Positions 29,419-40,054 are shown, counted from the first letter of the stretch. The stretch is 64,000 bases of DNA from Phycisphaerae bacterium (GCA_019636475.1 JAHBXN010000002.1:124001-188000), one strand, 5' to 3'. Numbers and translations: made by a program. The notes: generated by a model from the letters alone, not told the origin.

Positions 29419-32400
29419 ATCGAACGATTCGATCGCACCGGCACTTCAATCGGACTCTGCGGCGGCGGCCGCAGCCGAGGACACTTCCCGGGTGCATTCA
29501 CTGGACTCTCCCAGGCTGACGTCCGCCGGCTCCGGCGCGAGAAAAACCTCCCTGCTGCTGCTGTGGATTGCCGGTCCGGTGATGATCGCGTCATGCCTTC
29601 TGACCTCGCCCTGGACATTTTCCGAGGCGCACCGCGCAGACAAGGGATCATGGCTGAAGACCGTTGTCTCGGCACTGGCGCTGGTGGGGCCTTCGGCGGA
29701 GGCGGGACGCTACCCGACGGCGCGTATCGTCGATATTCGAAGCCTGACATTTTACATGGGCGCGGCCATGCTGACTCTCGTCGGGGGGCTTCGCCTGCTG
29801 ACTTCCGGCGCGAGGCCGAGCCTTTCGCGGGACGATTTCTGGGACTGGCGTGCGCGCACGGGCAGCCCGATGTTCTGGTGGAGCGTGCTGATCTGTGTCA
29901 GCTTGGTGACATCCAGCTTCTCGCACGCGCGCGATGTGAGCCTCGGGCAGTCCGCCATTCGACTGATGCAGGCGGCCTGGTGGTGGCCGATCGCGGCGCT
30001 TCTACTTCCCATCCATGCGCGGCGACTGACCACCCTGCTGTTGACCGCCGTCGGCCTGACGGTGATTGTCGGCCTCTGGTATCACACGGTTCGAGTGGAG
30101 CCGGACTGGTTCAGCAGGCTATTGGCGTTCACACTGCCAACGGCACGTATGGAGTATCCCATCGGAAACAGTCTGTGGTTCGGGGCCTGTCTGCTGCCGG
30201 GCATTTTTGCGGCGCTGGGGCTTGGCGCGGATTCGTTCATGGGCGGTCGTCCAGACCGGGCGAGCCGCAACCGCACGATCGGCGCAATCGCGATTCTGTT
30301 TATTCCGCCGCTACTGGTTGCACTGTTGCTGACTCAATCGCGCTCGTCGGCATGGGCGGGACTGGGGGGCGGCATTCTCTTTGCGATCTTCATGCTCACA
30401 CGGCGAACCGCTCGATCGGCCGTTCTACTGCTTGGGCTGGTGCTGGCGATTGCGGCCGTGTGGGGAATCCAGGAGAAGCGCGTCGCCGGAGAAATGGGCG
30501 AGCGGGCGCACTCCATTCGAACTCGCCTGAACCATGAATGGCCTTATGCGATCACGCTCTTTCTGCAAAAGCCGGTGGGCGGTCACGGCGAAGGCTGCTA
30601 CACGATGCTCGCGCCGCAATTCGCCCGCGAGGACCAGATCGACGAGCCTTCGACGCTGGCGATGGGGGATCGGTGGTGGTTCTCGCACGCGCACAACGAG
30701 TTTCTCGAACTGCTCGCGGATCTGGGGCTGATCGGCGCAACAGCCTTTCTGCTCGCACTGGTCATGACGCTTCGCTATGCCATCCGCTACTGCGATCTGT
30801 CAGCGGCCGATCCGACACAGCGTCCTTACCGGCTGCTCACGGTCGGACTGGCCGCCGGCTTGTTTGCAATGATGGTGGAGGAGTGCTCGAGCGTGGCGCT
30901 GCGTAATCCGGGTTTTCCGCCCCTGTTTCTCACGACGTGGGCGATTTTGTGGGCGTTGATCCGGGACGAACGCATGGCGAGCGTTCCCGCGTTGCCGGGC
31001 GACCTGCGGCTCGGCGCGGGAGTCTTCCGAGGCGGCGGGCTGATAGCGGCGGTCGCGAGCATGGCATTGTGCTATTTTGCGGTGCAGGACTGGCGAGCGA
31101 ATCTTGCCAGCCAGGAGGCGCAACAGGATCTGCGGGCCGGATTGCCGGTGGATGCGATCGCGAAGGCGGACTTCGCGGCGGCGCACCTGCTGGACCCCCT
31201 GCAACGGCTGAGCGCGATGATGTTCGGCATCAGTGCGCGGACAGATGCGTTCGCGGCCGTCGTGGCAAAAGGCGGAGTGCCGACGGACCAGGATATCGCG
31301 CTGGCGATGGATGCGTGGGTTCGTCAGGCGCAGCTCGGGCGGATCGCGCCGCGGTTTCTTAATCTCTCGCGATATGCCGCTGATCTGGCACGGCATCTCG
31401 CCCAGGCACATCGAGTTCGAGGCGAGCTCAACCTGGTGGACGACCGCATCCGGGCCTATCGCGAGGCGTTGATTCGCTGGGTGAACGACGAGCCGTTCAA
31501 TACGCAGCTCGTTCGTCATGTCTGGTCGCAGGTTCCGGAGGCGTCGGCGTACGATCGTCTGCTCTGGCTTCGGCGACTGATGCGCCGCGGGGAGATGGAC
31601 GAAGCCTCGCAGTTGCTGGCCCGCGAATTGTTCGAGCGAGCGCCTGTGGCGATCACCGCGCTGGATGATCTGCTTCAGATCGGAATGCAGGACTTGGGTT
31701 CACCGCCGGCGCGCTGGAGCGACCGCCTGACACCTGAAACGTTCCGGCTGGCCGCCATGGTGCGCGACTGGATGGGCGCGGCGACTGAGGCCGAGCAACT
31801 CGCGAAGAAGGCGGAAGAAGCTTATGCCGCGCTGGGACCGTCTGTTTTCGCGGCTCATTCGGCGGTCATTCGTGAAGCGGTCATTTATGCTCTTCATGGT
31901 GATCCGACCGGGCGCACTGACGAACTGCTGGGGAACCTTGTTCGTGCCCATGTGATCATGGATGGACCCATGAAAGAGACGGGCGAGGCCGCGCTTCATG
32001 TGCCTCTGCCTCGGGAGAAGGGCGTCACGCGGGCGCTGGTATTGACCGCGGCGGGCCGGGAAGCGGAAGCGATGGCCCAGTTGGAGTTCCTGCGGGGCGC
32101 GACCGGAGCGGATGGGCCCACACTTGCGGATGCGTATGTGTCGCTATCGAGTCAGTTCGCTCCAAAGCCGCAATTCGCGGATCAGGCGATTCGCTGGGCC
32201 GAACGCGCCCGGGATCTGAACCCGGGCATTCCGCTTGCGCACTACGCGCTGTTCGGGCTTTATCTGAACCGCGGTGATGAAGCGGCGGCATTTGCCGCGG
32301 CGAAGAAATTCGTGGAGGTGATGCCGGATCGCGACCAGGCATTCACGGCACTGATGAACCAGGAGCGCCGCCGGCCGGAAAGCGGAATCTGGACGAAACT

Positions 32401-32539
32401 TCGCGCTGCATTTCCGGATTACCCGGAAATGCCGGTCGAGATGGAGACGACATCGCAACCCGCGACAGACCCGGCGACGCTGCCCGAGGATCCGACTCCG
32501 ATCACCAGCCAGCCTCAATCGGATGAACAGTCCGATTGA
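29396..32539 (+). CDS. O-antigen ligase/polymerase-like membrane protein with a TPR C-terminus
   Basis: The protein has 1047 residues from ATG 29396 inside the end of radA. About ten to twelve membrane helices fill residues 50-590. The Wzy_C/WaaL hallmark is the periplasmic RSSAWAGLGG with SRS-like Arg, then GHGEGCYTM and HAHNEFLELLADLGLIG. The C-terminal half (about 600-1000) is helical and TPR-like, for example WAERARDLNPGIPLAHYALFGLYLNRGDEAAAF; it ends in a Thr/Pro/Ser tail. It probably joins or polymerises surface polysaccharide. Overlap with radA suggests shared transcription, not shared function. Confidence 0.85.
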   Translation: MQSNSSNESNDSIAPALQSDSAAAAAAEDTSRVHSLDSPRLTSAGSGARKTSLLLLWIAGPVMIASCLLTSPWTFSEAHRADKGSWLKTVVSALALVGPSAEAGRYPTARIVDIRSLTFYMGAAMLTLVGGLRLLTSGARPSLSRDDFWDWRARTGSPMFWWSVLICVSLVTSSFSHARDVSLGQSAIRLMQAAWWWPIAALLLPIHARRLTTLLLTAVGLTVIVGLWYHTVRVEPDWFSRLLAFTLPTARMEYPIGNSLWFGACLLPGIFAALGLGADSFMGGRPDRASRNRTIGAIAILFIPPLLVALLLTQSRSSAWAGLGGGILFAIFMLTRRTARSAVLLLGLVLAIAAVWGIQEKRVAGEMGERAHSIRTRLNHEWPYAITLFLQKPVGGHGEGCYTMLAPQFAREDQIDEPSTLAMGDRWWFSHAHNEFLELLADLGLIGATAFLLALVMTLRYAIRYCDLSAADPTQRPYRLLTVGLAAGLFAMMVEECSSVALRNPGFPPLFLTTWAILWALIRDERMASVPALPGDLRLGAGVFRGGGLIAAVASMALCYFAVQDWRANLASQEAQQDLRAGLPVDAIAKADFAAAHLLDPLQRLSAMMFGISARTDAFAAVVAKGGVPTDQDIALAMDAWVRQAQLGRIAPRFLNLSRYAADLARHLAQAHRVRGELNLVDDRIRAYREALIRWVNDEPFNTQLVRHVWSQVPEASAYDRLLWLRRLMRRGEMDEASQLLARELFERAPVAITALDDLLQIGMQDLGSPPARWSDRLTPETFRLAAMVRDWMGAATEAEQLAKKAEEAYAALGPSVFAAHSAVIREAVIYALHGDPTGRTDELLGNLVRAHVIMDGPMKETGEAALHVPLPREKGVTRALVLTAAGREAEAMAQLEFLRGATGADGPTLADAYVSLSSQFAPKPQFADQAIRWAERARDLNPGIPLAHYALFGLYLNRGDEAAAFAAAKKFVEVMPDRDQAFTALMNQERRRPESGIWTKLRAAFPDYPEMPVEMETTSQPATDPATLPEDPTPITSQPQSDEQSD

Positions 32540-32582
32540 TGATCGGCACGGGTCGAGGGTCGCAGCGGCGTAACACGTCCAG

Positions 32583-33014
32583 TCAGGCCGGCGGCAGGCG
32601 AAGGCGGAAGACACCGGGAATCGTCGCCCGCAGCCAGTCTTCGAGATCGACTTCGGTCATGGCCAGCAACTCGCCCTGATCGAGGAAGACGCCGTTGCAT
32701 CCACCACAATGCTCGAAGTATAGCGGTAAGCGGCTTTCAACCACGAGTTGGATCATGCGAGTGCCGCATCTCGGACACTGAATCGGCCCGACGCCATCGA
32801 GCGACGCATGGGCATTCGAAGCGCGGCCGGGCGACTGACTCGCGCCAGACTCAATGCCGGCGACCGCGTCGGTGTCGTCGCGGATCCGCTCGGCCTCCCT
32901 CGCGTCGAGCCAGACTCCCCGGCAACCGGTGCAGCGGTCTATAGTGATCCGGCCTACCTGCTGCAAATCCATTTCTGATGCGCATTTCGGGCATTTCACA
33001 ATCACACGCTCCAT
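32583..33014 (-). CDS. Protein with two zf-TFIIB zinc ribbons
   Basis: The protein has 143 residues. The first ribbon is VKCPKCASEMD then DRCTGCRGVWLDARE; the second is IQCPRCGTRMIQ then EHCGGCNGVFLDQGEL. Both follow the zf-TFIIB family pattern CPxC...CxxCxGxWLD. A Ser/Asp-rich linker of about 30 residues separates them. It has no membrane segment. Function unknown; such proteins may bind nucleic acid or assist metal handling. It converges on the O-antigen ligase gene. Confidence 0.82.
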   Translation of the reverse strand: MERVIVKCPKCASEMDLQQVGRITIDRCTGCRGVWLDAREAERIRDDTDAVAGIESGASQSPGRASNAHASLDGVGPIQCPRCGTRMIQLVVESRLPLYFEHCGGCNGVFLDQGELLAMTEVDLEDWLRATIPGVFRLRLPPA

Positions 33015-33162
33015 TGGTTACAGGGGAACAGCAGCCGACTCGCCACTGACCGGGAGTGCGGGCAGCGGCCTGGTGCGCTCATCCTACGCGGAAATCAGCC
33101 CGCCTGCGTCACCCTCCATTCCAGGTGCCGGCGCTATTACATCAAGCGGCCCATGGCGATTG

Positions 33163-34281
33163 CTAATTCCGGACCGGCATCGGAATGCCCGACCCCTCAG
33201 ATCGTACCGGTGCGTTCGGCTCGAAAACGCCAGCAATGTGCGTGCCGCAATCAGGACATAAGCCCGGAGTTCGCATTCGATTCCGCCGAACGTCAAATCC
33301 ACGGCGTTCGATGACGGTTGAGCCGCACGCCGGACAACAAGTGTTTTCACGATTGCCGACCGCGCCGGCGGCGTTGCCAGCGTAAACATATCTCAAACCC
33401 GCGGATCTGCCGATTTCGTGCGCGCGGATGAGCGTGGCCTCGGGGGTTCGGCCAGGATCGGTCATTCTGTAGTCCGGGTGAAACGCAGTGACATGCCAGG
33501 GTATGTCGCGCGACACACCGGCAAGGAACGCGGCGATCGACCGAAGTTCGTCATCGCCATCATTGAAACCGGGAATGACCAGCGTGACGATCTCGACCCA
33601 GTATTTCATCGCGACGAGTTGTTCAATCGTCGCCAGGACATTGGAGAGCACGCCGCCGAGTTCGCGATAATGGCGATCGTCGAAACTCTTGAGATCGACC
33701 TTGTACAAATCGACGAACGGTCGCAGGAAGCGGAGCACTTCAGGCGTGCCGTTGCCGTTGGAAACGTAGCCGCAGGTGATGCCATGTGATCTGGCGCGCT
33801 CAAAGATCCGGACCGCCCATTCGCTGGTGATGAGCGGTTCGTTATAGGTGGAGACCATGACCCGCACGCCGTGATCGACGGCCATCCGAACAACGTCCTC
33901 GGCCGTGACCGCCTGCGGACGGCTGATCGCCTCGTCGTCGCGGAGCGCTTGCGAAGTGACCCAATTCTGGCAATACGCGCAATGGAAATCGCAACCGAGC
34001 ATTCCGAAGGAAAGCGCATCGCGCCCCGGGAAGGCGTGATAGAACGGTTTCTTCTCGATCGGGTCGATCTGTATTCCGGCGACATAACCCGAAGGCACGC
34101 GCAACTCACCCTCGTGATTGAATCGCACGCGGCACACGCCGGCTCGTCCGGGCTTAATCAGGCAACGGTGGCCGCAGGCAAGGCAGCGAACAGCGGCCTC
34201 GGATTCGACGCGAACTAGCGCGGGATCCGCAGCCACGGTGCTCTCTTCGAGCAGATTTTTCAATGATATGACGGCGGCCAT
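33163..34281 (-). CDS. amrS: AmmeMemoRadiSam-type radical SAM enzyme (AmrS)
   Basis: The protein has 372 residues. The N-terminal segment has CLACGHRC and GRAGVCRVR, then SFGMLGCDFHCAYCQNW, the radical SAM CxxxCxxC. Further marks are STYNEPLITSEW, YVSNGNGTPEVLRFL and DLYKVDLKSFDD, as in pyruvate formate-lyase activase relatives. The C-terminus adds a zinc ribbon (CCPACGSTVIERRG and CPDCGTHIAG). AmrS proteins usually pair with Memo and AMMECR1 homologues; none is adjacent here. Its substrate is unknown. AGG-rich ribosome-binding site 8 bases before the ATG. Confidence 0.88.
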   Translation of the reverse strand: MAAVISLKNLLEESTVAADPALVRVESEAAVRCLACGHRCLIKPGRAGVCRVRFNHEGELRVPSGYVAGIQIDPIEKKPFYHAFPGRDALSFGMLGCDFHCAYCQNWVTSQALRDDEAISRPQAVTAEDVVRMAVDHGVRVMVSTYNEPLITSEWAVRIFERARSHGITCGYVSNGNGTPEVLRFLRPFVDLYKVDLKSFDDRHYRELGGVLSNVLATIEQLVAMKYWVEIVTLVIPGFNDGDDELRSIAAFLAGVSRDIPWHVTAFHPDYRMTDPGRTPEATLIRAHEIGRSAGLRYVYAGNAAGAVGNRENTCCPACGSTVIERRGFDVRRNRMRTPGLCPDCGTHIAGVFEPNAPVRSEGSGIPMPVRN

Positions 34282-34410
34282 TGTTGAAGCCTCCGCAGTT
34301 CCGCCTCAACCGGGACTGATGATCGAACCGGTTGGGATCGGAAGACCCAATAAAATGATAGCATGATCTCGAACGACAGTCGCGGCGTTCGTCGCGTCCG
34401 GTCCGGTGCG

Positions 34411-36882
34411 TCAGTTGCCTATCAGGCGAAAGACGAACGGGCCGATATCGTCGCCGTTGAGCAGCGTGTCGGCATTGGCGTCGAGAATGCAGAGATTCGA
34501 AGGATCGGGCTCTTCGGCGAGGAGCTGCCCGACGAAATAATCCACATCGGATACAAGCGGATCGCATTCATCCGCGAAGCCGTTGCCGTTGCAGTCGGTC
34601 TGGCAGACGTCCGGGATACCATCGCCGTTGCAGTCGCCGCTGGTACCCTGGTCGATATCGAGCGCGTCCAGCACGCCGTTACGGTCGCAATCCAGGGACG
34701 ATCCCGGAAATCGCAGGTAATACACCGCGCCCGAAGGCTGCGTGCTGCCGAACTGATACGACGGGACATTGACCTGAACGCGATAGGACCGGAAAGGGAG
34801 GACAAACGGATTCGGCCCGAACAACTGCGATGTTTCGATTGATCCGTCCGGGTGGACATAATCCCACTGCCAGCCAATCCACGGTGCCGGATTCGCGGCA
34901 TCTTCGGCGGCTGATCGTTCCTCGAGGATAACTTCGGTTGCGCCGAAATCCGCCGTGGCGGCCTGCATGCGCCGCTTGACGACCCTGACGTCGGCAAGCC
35001 GCACCGGAACGCTTGAGGGTATGCCGATGAGATTGATCCCCGGGGCGACATTCGAGAGCATGACGTCCGCTCCGTCCTCAAAAACGTAGGGCAACGCGCG
35101 ATAGGACTCCAGGGCGTTGATCCAATTTCTGGCTGCTGCATTGGATTTCACCCGCAACTCGTATCCACTGCCGCTACCACACGCTTCAAAGTGCGCGGGA
35201 TAGGACTGGAACGACGGTGGATTGTGCAGGGCGTCGTTGAGCAGCGTAAAGAGCGCGTTGTTGAAGGACGTCGAAAAGCCGATCGAATTCTCCGGCTGCT
35301 GCTGAGTCGGTGTCGCCGGCAAGGAAAAGGACAACACGCCTTCCTCAGGAACATAATCAAACAACGGCGACGAATCGGCCTTCCGCACCTCGATCGCGCC
35401 GGCAGCATTGTCCAGCAGCCACAGGGCTGCCGCCAGATTCTCTTCGGCGCATTGAAGAATCTGATCTTCCGGCAGCAGAAAGCCGCCCTCGGCGCTTGTT
35501 CTAGGCCGCACTTCGGGCGTGAACGCAAGGGAGCCATGCCGGGCATAAGCGTATTCGTTGTAGTCGCCGTTGGTGGCGTAAATGGTGTAGCTGCTCTGTC
35601 CGGGGACGTAGACCTTGCCATGAACGCCGAAGACCAATTCGGACAGCTTTTTTCCGATCGCCCGCATCGACGAAAAGCTCTCGGCCGTCACGCTCGATGT
35701 GTATCCCCATGAGAAGAGCCAAAGCTGGCTGTAGGAGTGGTAGCTGACGCTGATCGTCGGTTTGTGGGCGGCGACGAAGTTCTGAATCGCCTGTGTCTCC
35801 GGTTCGGACGCCGCAGACGGCCCGCGATAGGTTTCTGCGCACCGATTTCCGCTGGAACCGCTGTTGTCATATCCCCAGTTGTGAGCATAGTTGCGGTTGA
35901 TATCAACACCGCGGCAGCTTGAACCCGCGTTGACGGTGCGGTTCTTGCGCCACATGCGGGCGTTCTGCTCCGCCGGTCCATACCATGTGTACCAATAGCC
36001 ATCAGGATTCGCGATGGGTACAAGCCAAACGACGGTGTGATCGACAATGTGCTGCACCTGCGGATCGGTCGCGTATCGACTCGTCAGATACTCGGCAAGA
36101 TAGAGCATTGTTTCGTGGGTGGCCCATTCGCGAGCGTGCGTAACCCCCTTGAACAATACAACCTCTTCATCCGGTTCGACCGTGTCCGGATTGTCAGTGA
36201 TTTTCAGTGCCCAGATGTCGCGGCCTTCAACAGACAGGCCGATTGAGACGAGGCGGACGAAGTCCGGATAGGCCGCGGCGAGATTCTGCAGGAAGCAGAG
36301 ACTCTCTCCGGGATTGTGAAAAACGTCGTAGGGTTGCAGGCTGGTGCCAATTTGCTGGCAGTCAATCGGCACGCCGCGCGGATTGACCGCATCCGCACCG
36401 GATTGCGGCGGGACCGGGCCGGGAAGTAGCGGTTCGATCGACGGGATTCGCTTGATCGCGAGTGTATTCCACGGCGCGAACTGAAGGATGTGATCGGCGA
36501 CGGAACCGCTGTCTTCGAACGGCACACCTCGCAAGGACAAGGCCGCGACTTCATCCGAGGAGAGAATCAGGACGGCGTGTCGGCTGCCGTCGTCGTCGCG
36601 ATCGATCGCACAGGTGTCAAGCCGGTCGTGAAGCCAATCTTGTAGATCGGCAGGCTGCCGCTCGAATACATCGACCGAGATGCGGATAAGTCGTGCATCC
36701 GGTCCGGTGACGTCCCGATCCGGCAACATTGGAAGCGAATCTGCCACGGGGGACGGCGCGACAATCGGCTCGACCCGCTCCGCCCCCATGGCGGCCGATG
36801 AATTCAGACACCATACGGCGAGAACAGGGACGAGCAAACGCAGCCGACCGATCGAGAACGAAGTCACTGGCATGATTCGCAT
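34411..36882 (-). CDS. Secreted M14 zinc carboxypeptidase with a planctomycete C-terminal module
   Basis: The protein has 823 residues. A signal peptide (about 1-34) is followed by a propeptide-like region and the M14 domain (about 185-500). Zinc and catalytic motifs are THAREWATHETMLY (HxxE), GVDINRNY, SYHSYSQLW and FTPEVRP with the catalytic Glu. A beta-rich domain follows (about 510-720). The C-terminal 90 residues hold LDCDRNGVLDALDI, GDCNGDGIPD, DCNGNGFADECDP and a final FVxxLI block, a dockerin-like calcium-binding tail that recurs in the giant protein at 47087-52000. Extracellular protein degradation is likely. Confidence 0.9.
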   Translation of the reverse strand: MRIMPVTSFSIGRLRLLVPVLAVWCLNSSAAMGAERVEPIVAPSPVADSLPMLPDRDVTGPDARLIRISVDVFERQPADLQDWLHDRLDTCAIDRDDDGSRHAVLILSSDEVAALSLRGVPFEDSGSVADHILQFAPWNTLAIKRIPSIEPLLPGPVPPQSGADAVNPRGVPIDCQQIGTSLQPYDVFHNPGESLCFLQNLAAAYPDFVRLVSIGLSVEGRDIWALKITDNPDTVEPDEEVVLFKGVTHAREWATHETMLYLAEYLTSRYATDPQVQHIVDHTVVWLVPIANPDGYWYTWYGPAEQNARMWRKNRTVNAGSSCRGVDINRNYAHNWGYDNSGSSGNRCAETYRGPSAASEPETQAIQNFVAAHKPTISVSYHSYSQLWLFSWGYTSSVTAESFSSMRAIGKKLSELVFGVHGKVYVPGQSSYTIYATNGDYNEYAYARHGSLAFTPEVRPRTSAEGGFLLPEDQILQCAEENLAAALWLLDNAAGAIEVRKADSSPLFDYVPEEGVLSFSLPATPTQQQPENSIGFSTSFNNALFTLLNDALHNPPSFQSYPAHFEACGSGSGYELRVKSNAAARNWINALESYRALPYVFEDGADVMLSNVAPGINLIGIPSSVPVRLADVRVVKRRMQAATADFGATEVILEERSAAEDAANPAPWIGWQWDYVHPDGSIETSQLFGPNPFVLPFRSYRVQVNVPSYQFGSTQPSGAVYYLRFPGSSLDCDRNGVLDALDIDQGTSGDCNGDGIPDVCQTDCNGNGFADECDPLVSDVDYFVGQLLAEEPDPSNLCILDANADTLLNGDDIGPFVFRLIGN

Positions 36883-37066
36883 GATGTTCCACCCACCTTA
36901 AACTCCCCGTACACCATGATAACCCAATTAAGCCGAAGGACTCAAATCCAAACGTCCGGAATTGGGCAGGAACTTCCCGCGAATGCACAGGAAACCTCGT
37001 TGACTCAAGTGATCATGGGCTGACGGGTGTGGACCCATCCAGAGTATGAAATCGCGACACCGCAAG

Positions 37067-40054
37067 CTAGCGAACAAATGCGTCGGCTGCCAGCTCCATG
37101 ACATGACGAACATGAACGCCGGTGTGATGTTCGATCTGATGTCGACAACTGAAGCCGGTTACGGCAACGGTCGAGTCGCCGCGATCGCGCACCGCGGGAA
37201 ACAGTCGTTGCTCCCCGACAGCACGAGCCGTGTCGTAGTGCTCCTTCTCATGTCCAAAGGAGCCGGCCATTCCGCAGCAGCCGCTGTTGATCTCTGAGGC
37301 ACGGCCGTCAGCAATGAGTTGCAGCAGTGCCAGGGTATCAGCCGTCCCACCCAGCGCCTTCTGATGGCAGTGTCCGTGGAGGCGAATCGGCATCGCCAAC
37401 GGCGAGTTTCGTGGCGCCGCGCCGTGATTCGCCCGGAGGTGTCGTACGACGAATGACTCGGCCGATTGGGCGCAAGATGCAATCGCCCTGGCTTGCTCGG
37501 TTCTCACCAACTGCGGCCACTCATCGATCATGGCCGACAAGCAGCTCGGCTCGGTCACAACGATGGAGGCGCCGCGAGCCACCAACGGCGCCAGTGATTC
37601 GACATTGCTCAGCGCCTGTTGTGAGGCGATATCCAGCATGCCCTTGCTGATCGCAGGCCTGCCACAGCAGACGGTCGGTGGAACCCACACGCGATATCCG
37701 AGTGCTTCAAGAACCGTGACCGTGGCGATCCCGACCTGCGGCGTGAAATGGTTGGTCCATGTATCAACATAGTAAATGACTGATTGAGAGCCTGCATTGA
37801 TATCGGCCGGAGACTCCGTGAAGTGCCTTCGATCCGGCACTGGGCGATTGACCGGATTCGAGCGACCGGCGAACCACTGCCTAAATGTCCGCGCTGCAAA
37901 TCGTGGCGGCGGCACGCGACGATCAATCCCGAAAAAGCGTTCGAGTAACGCCCGCGTCAAGTCGCTTCCCGACAACGCGTTTGTGAGCGATGGAAATACG
38001 CTGCCGATCCGGGCGATGCCTCCGATTCGGGCGATCAGCCTGCTCCTCAACGAAGGACCCTCACGCTGGTTCCTGCGGTGAAGCCATTCGGCCTTGAGCT
38101 TCGCCATGTCCACCCCCGTGGGGCACTCGGATTTGCACGCCTTGCAGCTCAGGCAGAGGTCCATTGCGTCGTCGAGCGCGGGATCGTCCAGATCGCCGAG
38201 CACCGGGCGGTTCGACAGTGCCAACCTCAGTGCATTGGCTCTAGCGCGCGTGGTGTGTTGTTCGTCGCCCGTCGCCATGTAGGACGGACACATTGTGCCG
38301 ACCAGCCGTTGACGGCACTGACCGACGCCGCTGCACATTTCGGCCATGCCTGCCATGCCACCGAATTCAGAGAAATCCAGCACTGTCTCGACCGTTGCCG
38401 CGCGATAGTCCGGGCCGTAGCGGAACTGCCCTATCATCGGATAGGGATCCACGATCTTGCCGGGGTTGAGCAGTCTCTTCGGATCGAACGCGGACTTGAT
38501 TCGACGGAACGCTTCGATGATGCGCGGTCCGTACATCTTCTGAAGCCATTCAGATCTCAGAATGCCGTCACCGTGCTCGCCGGTCATCGTTCCGTTGAAT
38601 TCCAGCGCAAGCGAACTGATCCGATCGGCAATTCGGTGCATCCTGGCGATGTCGTCGGCACACTTGAGATTGAGTATCGGTTTAACGTGAAGGCATCCCA
38701 CGCTGGCGTGGGCGTAGTAACTGGCCTCGGGGACGCCTTCGTCCGCGAGCACCTGCATAAAGCGCGCGATATAATCACGCAATCGCGACGGGTCGACCGC
38801 CGTATCCTCGACGAAATCGTATGTCTGCCGGTCGCCCGGCTTCGACATGAGCAGCCCCAGTCCGCTCTTGCGTATGAACCAGAGTTCATCCTGCCGCGCG
38901 GCATCGGTCAGTATCGGCCACGCATAGCCCATGCCGCGGGACCGCAGATCGGCCGCGACAGCCTCCAGCCGCGATGCCAGTCGCGCGGCATCGTCGTCAT
39001 ACAGCTCGATAATCAGCAATGCGCCGGGGTCACCGTCGATCAACCATCGACGCCGGCTCATCACCGGATTGACCCGGGCGGCATCCAGTATCAGCTTGTC
39101 AAGCAACTCGACGGCCGCGGGACCGTGCATCAGCGCCGATGGTGTGGCATACAAGGCATCAAGGAGGTCCGCGAAGTGGGCCGCGACGATGCCCCGATGC
39201 TTCGGGAGCGGCACAAGATTCAGGACCGCACCCACGACAACGCCCAGCGTGCCCTCACTGCCGCAGATGATTGTTTCAGGATTGACTCGACCTTCGGCAG
39301 CCGTGCGGAGTCGATCCAGGGCATAGCCACCGTTACGACGCAACACCCTGGGGAATCTGGCTGAGATTTCATCGGCGTATTCGCTGGACACCTCTTTGAT
39401 TGTCTGCTCGATCAGCAGGCGTCGATCGGCATCGCGGCCGGCGCGAGACGCGGCGCGGTCTTCCCATTCCGGCTTGCCCCAGGTTGCGAGCGTTCCATCG
39501 GCAAGCACGACATCGAGCGCAATCACATGATCGACCGTGCGTCCATACAAAACCGAATGTGCGCCGCACGAATTATTGGCGATCATTCCGCCGATCGTGG
39601 CCCGGCTGCTTGTCGCCACATCGGGAGCGAATAGCAGGCCGTGCTGCCTGAGTTGGGCATTTAGTTCATCAAGCACAACGCCCGGCTCGACCCGGGCGAT
39701 CCGCCGCGCGGGGTCAATCGCCAATATGCGGTTCATGTGTCGGGAAAGGTCCAGGATCAGACCGCGGTTCACAGCGCCTCCCGCCAGGCCCGTGCCCCCG
39801 CCGCGCGGCGTGATGGGCACCGAGTGCCGATCGCACACGCGGACGATGCTGCGAACCTCGTCCACCGTGCGAGGCAGGGCGACGGCGTCAGGAACGATCT
39901 CGTAAATACTGGCATCGGTGGCGTAGATCGCCCGCGAGAGCTGATCGGCCCGCAGATCGCCGGCGATTTCCAGGCGAATGTCATTCAGAGCGGCAGCCAC
40001 GCCGGAATCGACGGCGGACGTCACCGGCTGCGATGCGATCAGGTTACCTGGCAT
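37067..40054 (-). CDS. YdiJ-type FAD-linked oxidase fused to Fe-S/CCG domains
   Basis: The protein has 995 residues from ATG 40054 (a GTG at 40093 is in frame). Residues 30-270 form the FAD-binding PCMH domain with TPRGGGTGLAGGAVN; 270-560 the FAD-oxidase C-terminal domain. A ferredoxin-like part carries CSGVGQCR with MCPSY, and CLSCKACKSECPTGVD. Two CCG-type cysteine motifs close the protein, VCCGRPAISKG and CCGMAGSFGHEKEHY. This matches the YdiJ/GlpC fusion that oxidises D-2-hydroxyacids such as D-2-hydroxyglutarate or D-lactate. The actual substrate is not shown. It is divergent from the M28 peptidase gene. Confidence 0.92.
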   Translation of the reverse strand: MPGNLIASQPVTSAVDSGVAAALNDIRLEIAGDLRADQLSRAIYATDASIYEIVPDAVALPRTVDEVRSIVRVCDRHSVPITPRGGGTGLAGGAVNRGLILDLSRHMNRILAIDPARRIARVEPGVVLDELNAQLRQHGLLFAPDVATSSRATIGGMIANNSCGAHSVLYGRTVDHVIALDVVLADGTLATWGKPEWEDRAASRAGRDADRRLLIEQTIKEVSSEYADEISARFPRVLRRNGGYALDRLRTAAEGRVNPETIICGSEGTLGVVVGAVLNLVPLPKHRGIVAAHFADLLDALYATPSALMHGPAAVELLDKLILDAARVNPVMSRRRWLIDGDPGALLIIELYDDDAARLASRLEAVAADLRSRGMGYAWPILTDAARQDELWFIRKSGLGLLMSKPGDRQTYDFVEDTAVDPSRLRDYIARFMQVLADEGVPEASYYAHASVGCLHVKPILNLKCADDIARMHRIADRISSLALEFNGTMTGEHGDGILRSEWLQKMYGPRIIEAFRRIKSAFDPKRLLNPGKIVDPYPMIGQFRYGPDYRAATVETVLDFSEFGGMAGMAEMCSGVGQCRQRLVGTMCPSYMATGDEQHTTRARANALRLALSNRPVLGDLDDPALDDAMDLCLSCKACKSECPTGVDMAKLKAEWLHRRNQREGPSLRSRLIARIGGIARIGSVFPSLTNALSGSDLTRALLERFFGIDRRVPPPRFAARTFRQWFAGRSNPVNRPVPDRRHFTESPADINAGSQSVIYYVDTWTNHFTPQVGIATVTVLEALGYRVWVPPTVCCGRPAISKGMLDIASQQALSNVESLAPLVARGASIVVTEPSCLSAMIDEWPQLVRTEQARAIASCAQSAESFVVRHLRANHGAAPRNSPLAMPIRLHGHCHQKALGGTADTLALLQLIADGRASEINSGCCGMAGSFGHEKEHYDTARAVGEQRLFPAVRDRGDSTVAVTGFSCRHQIEHHTGVHVRHVMELAADAFVR

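Noticed and set aside
38078-39364. A 428-codon plus-strand frame
   Set aside because: It lies antisense to the YdiJ-type dehydrogenase, which carries FAD and Fe-S motifs on the minus strand.
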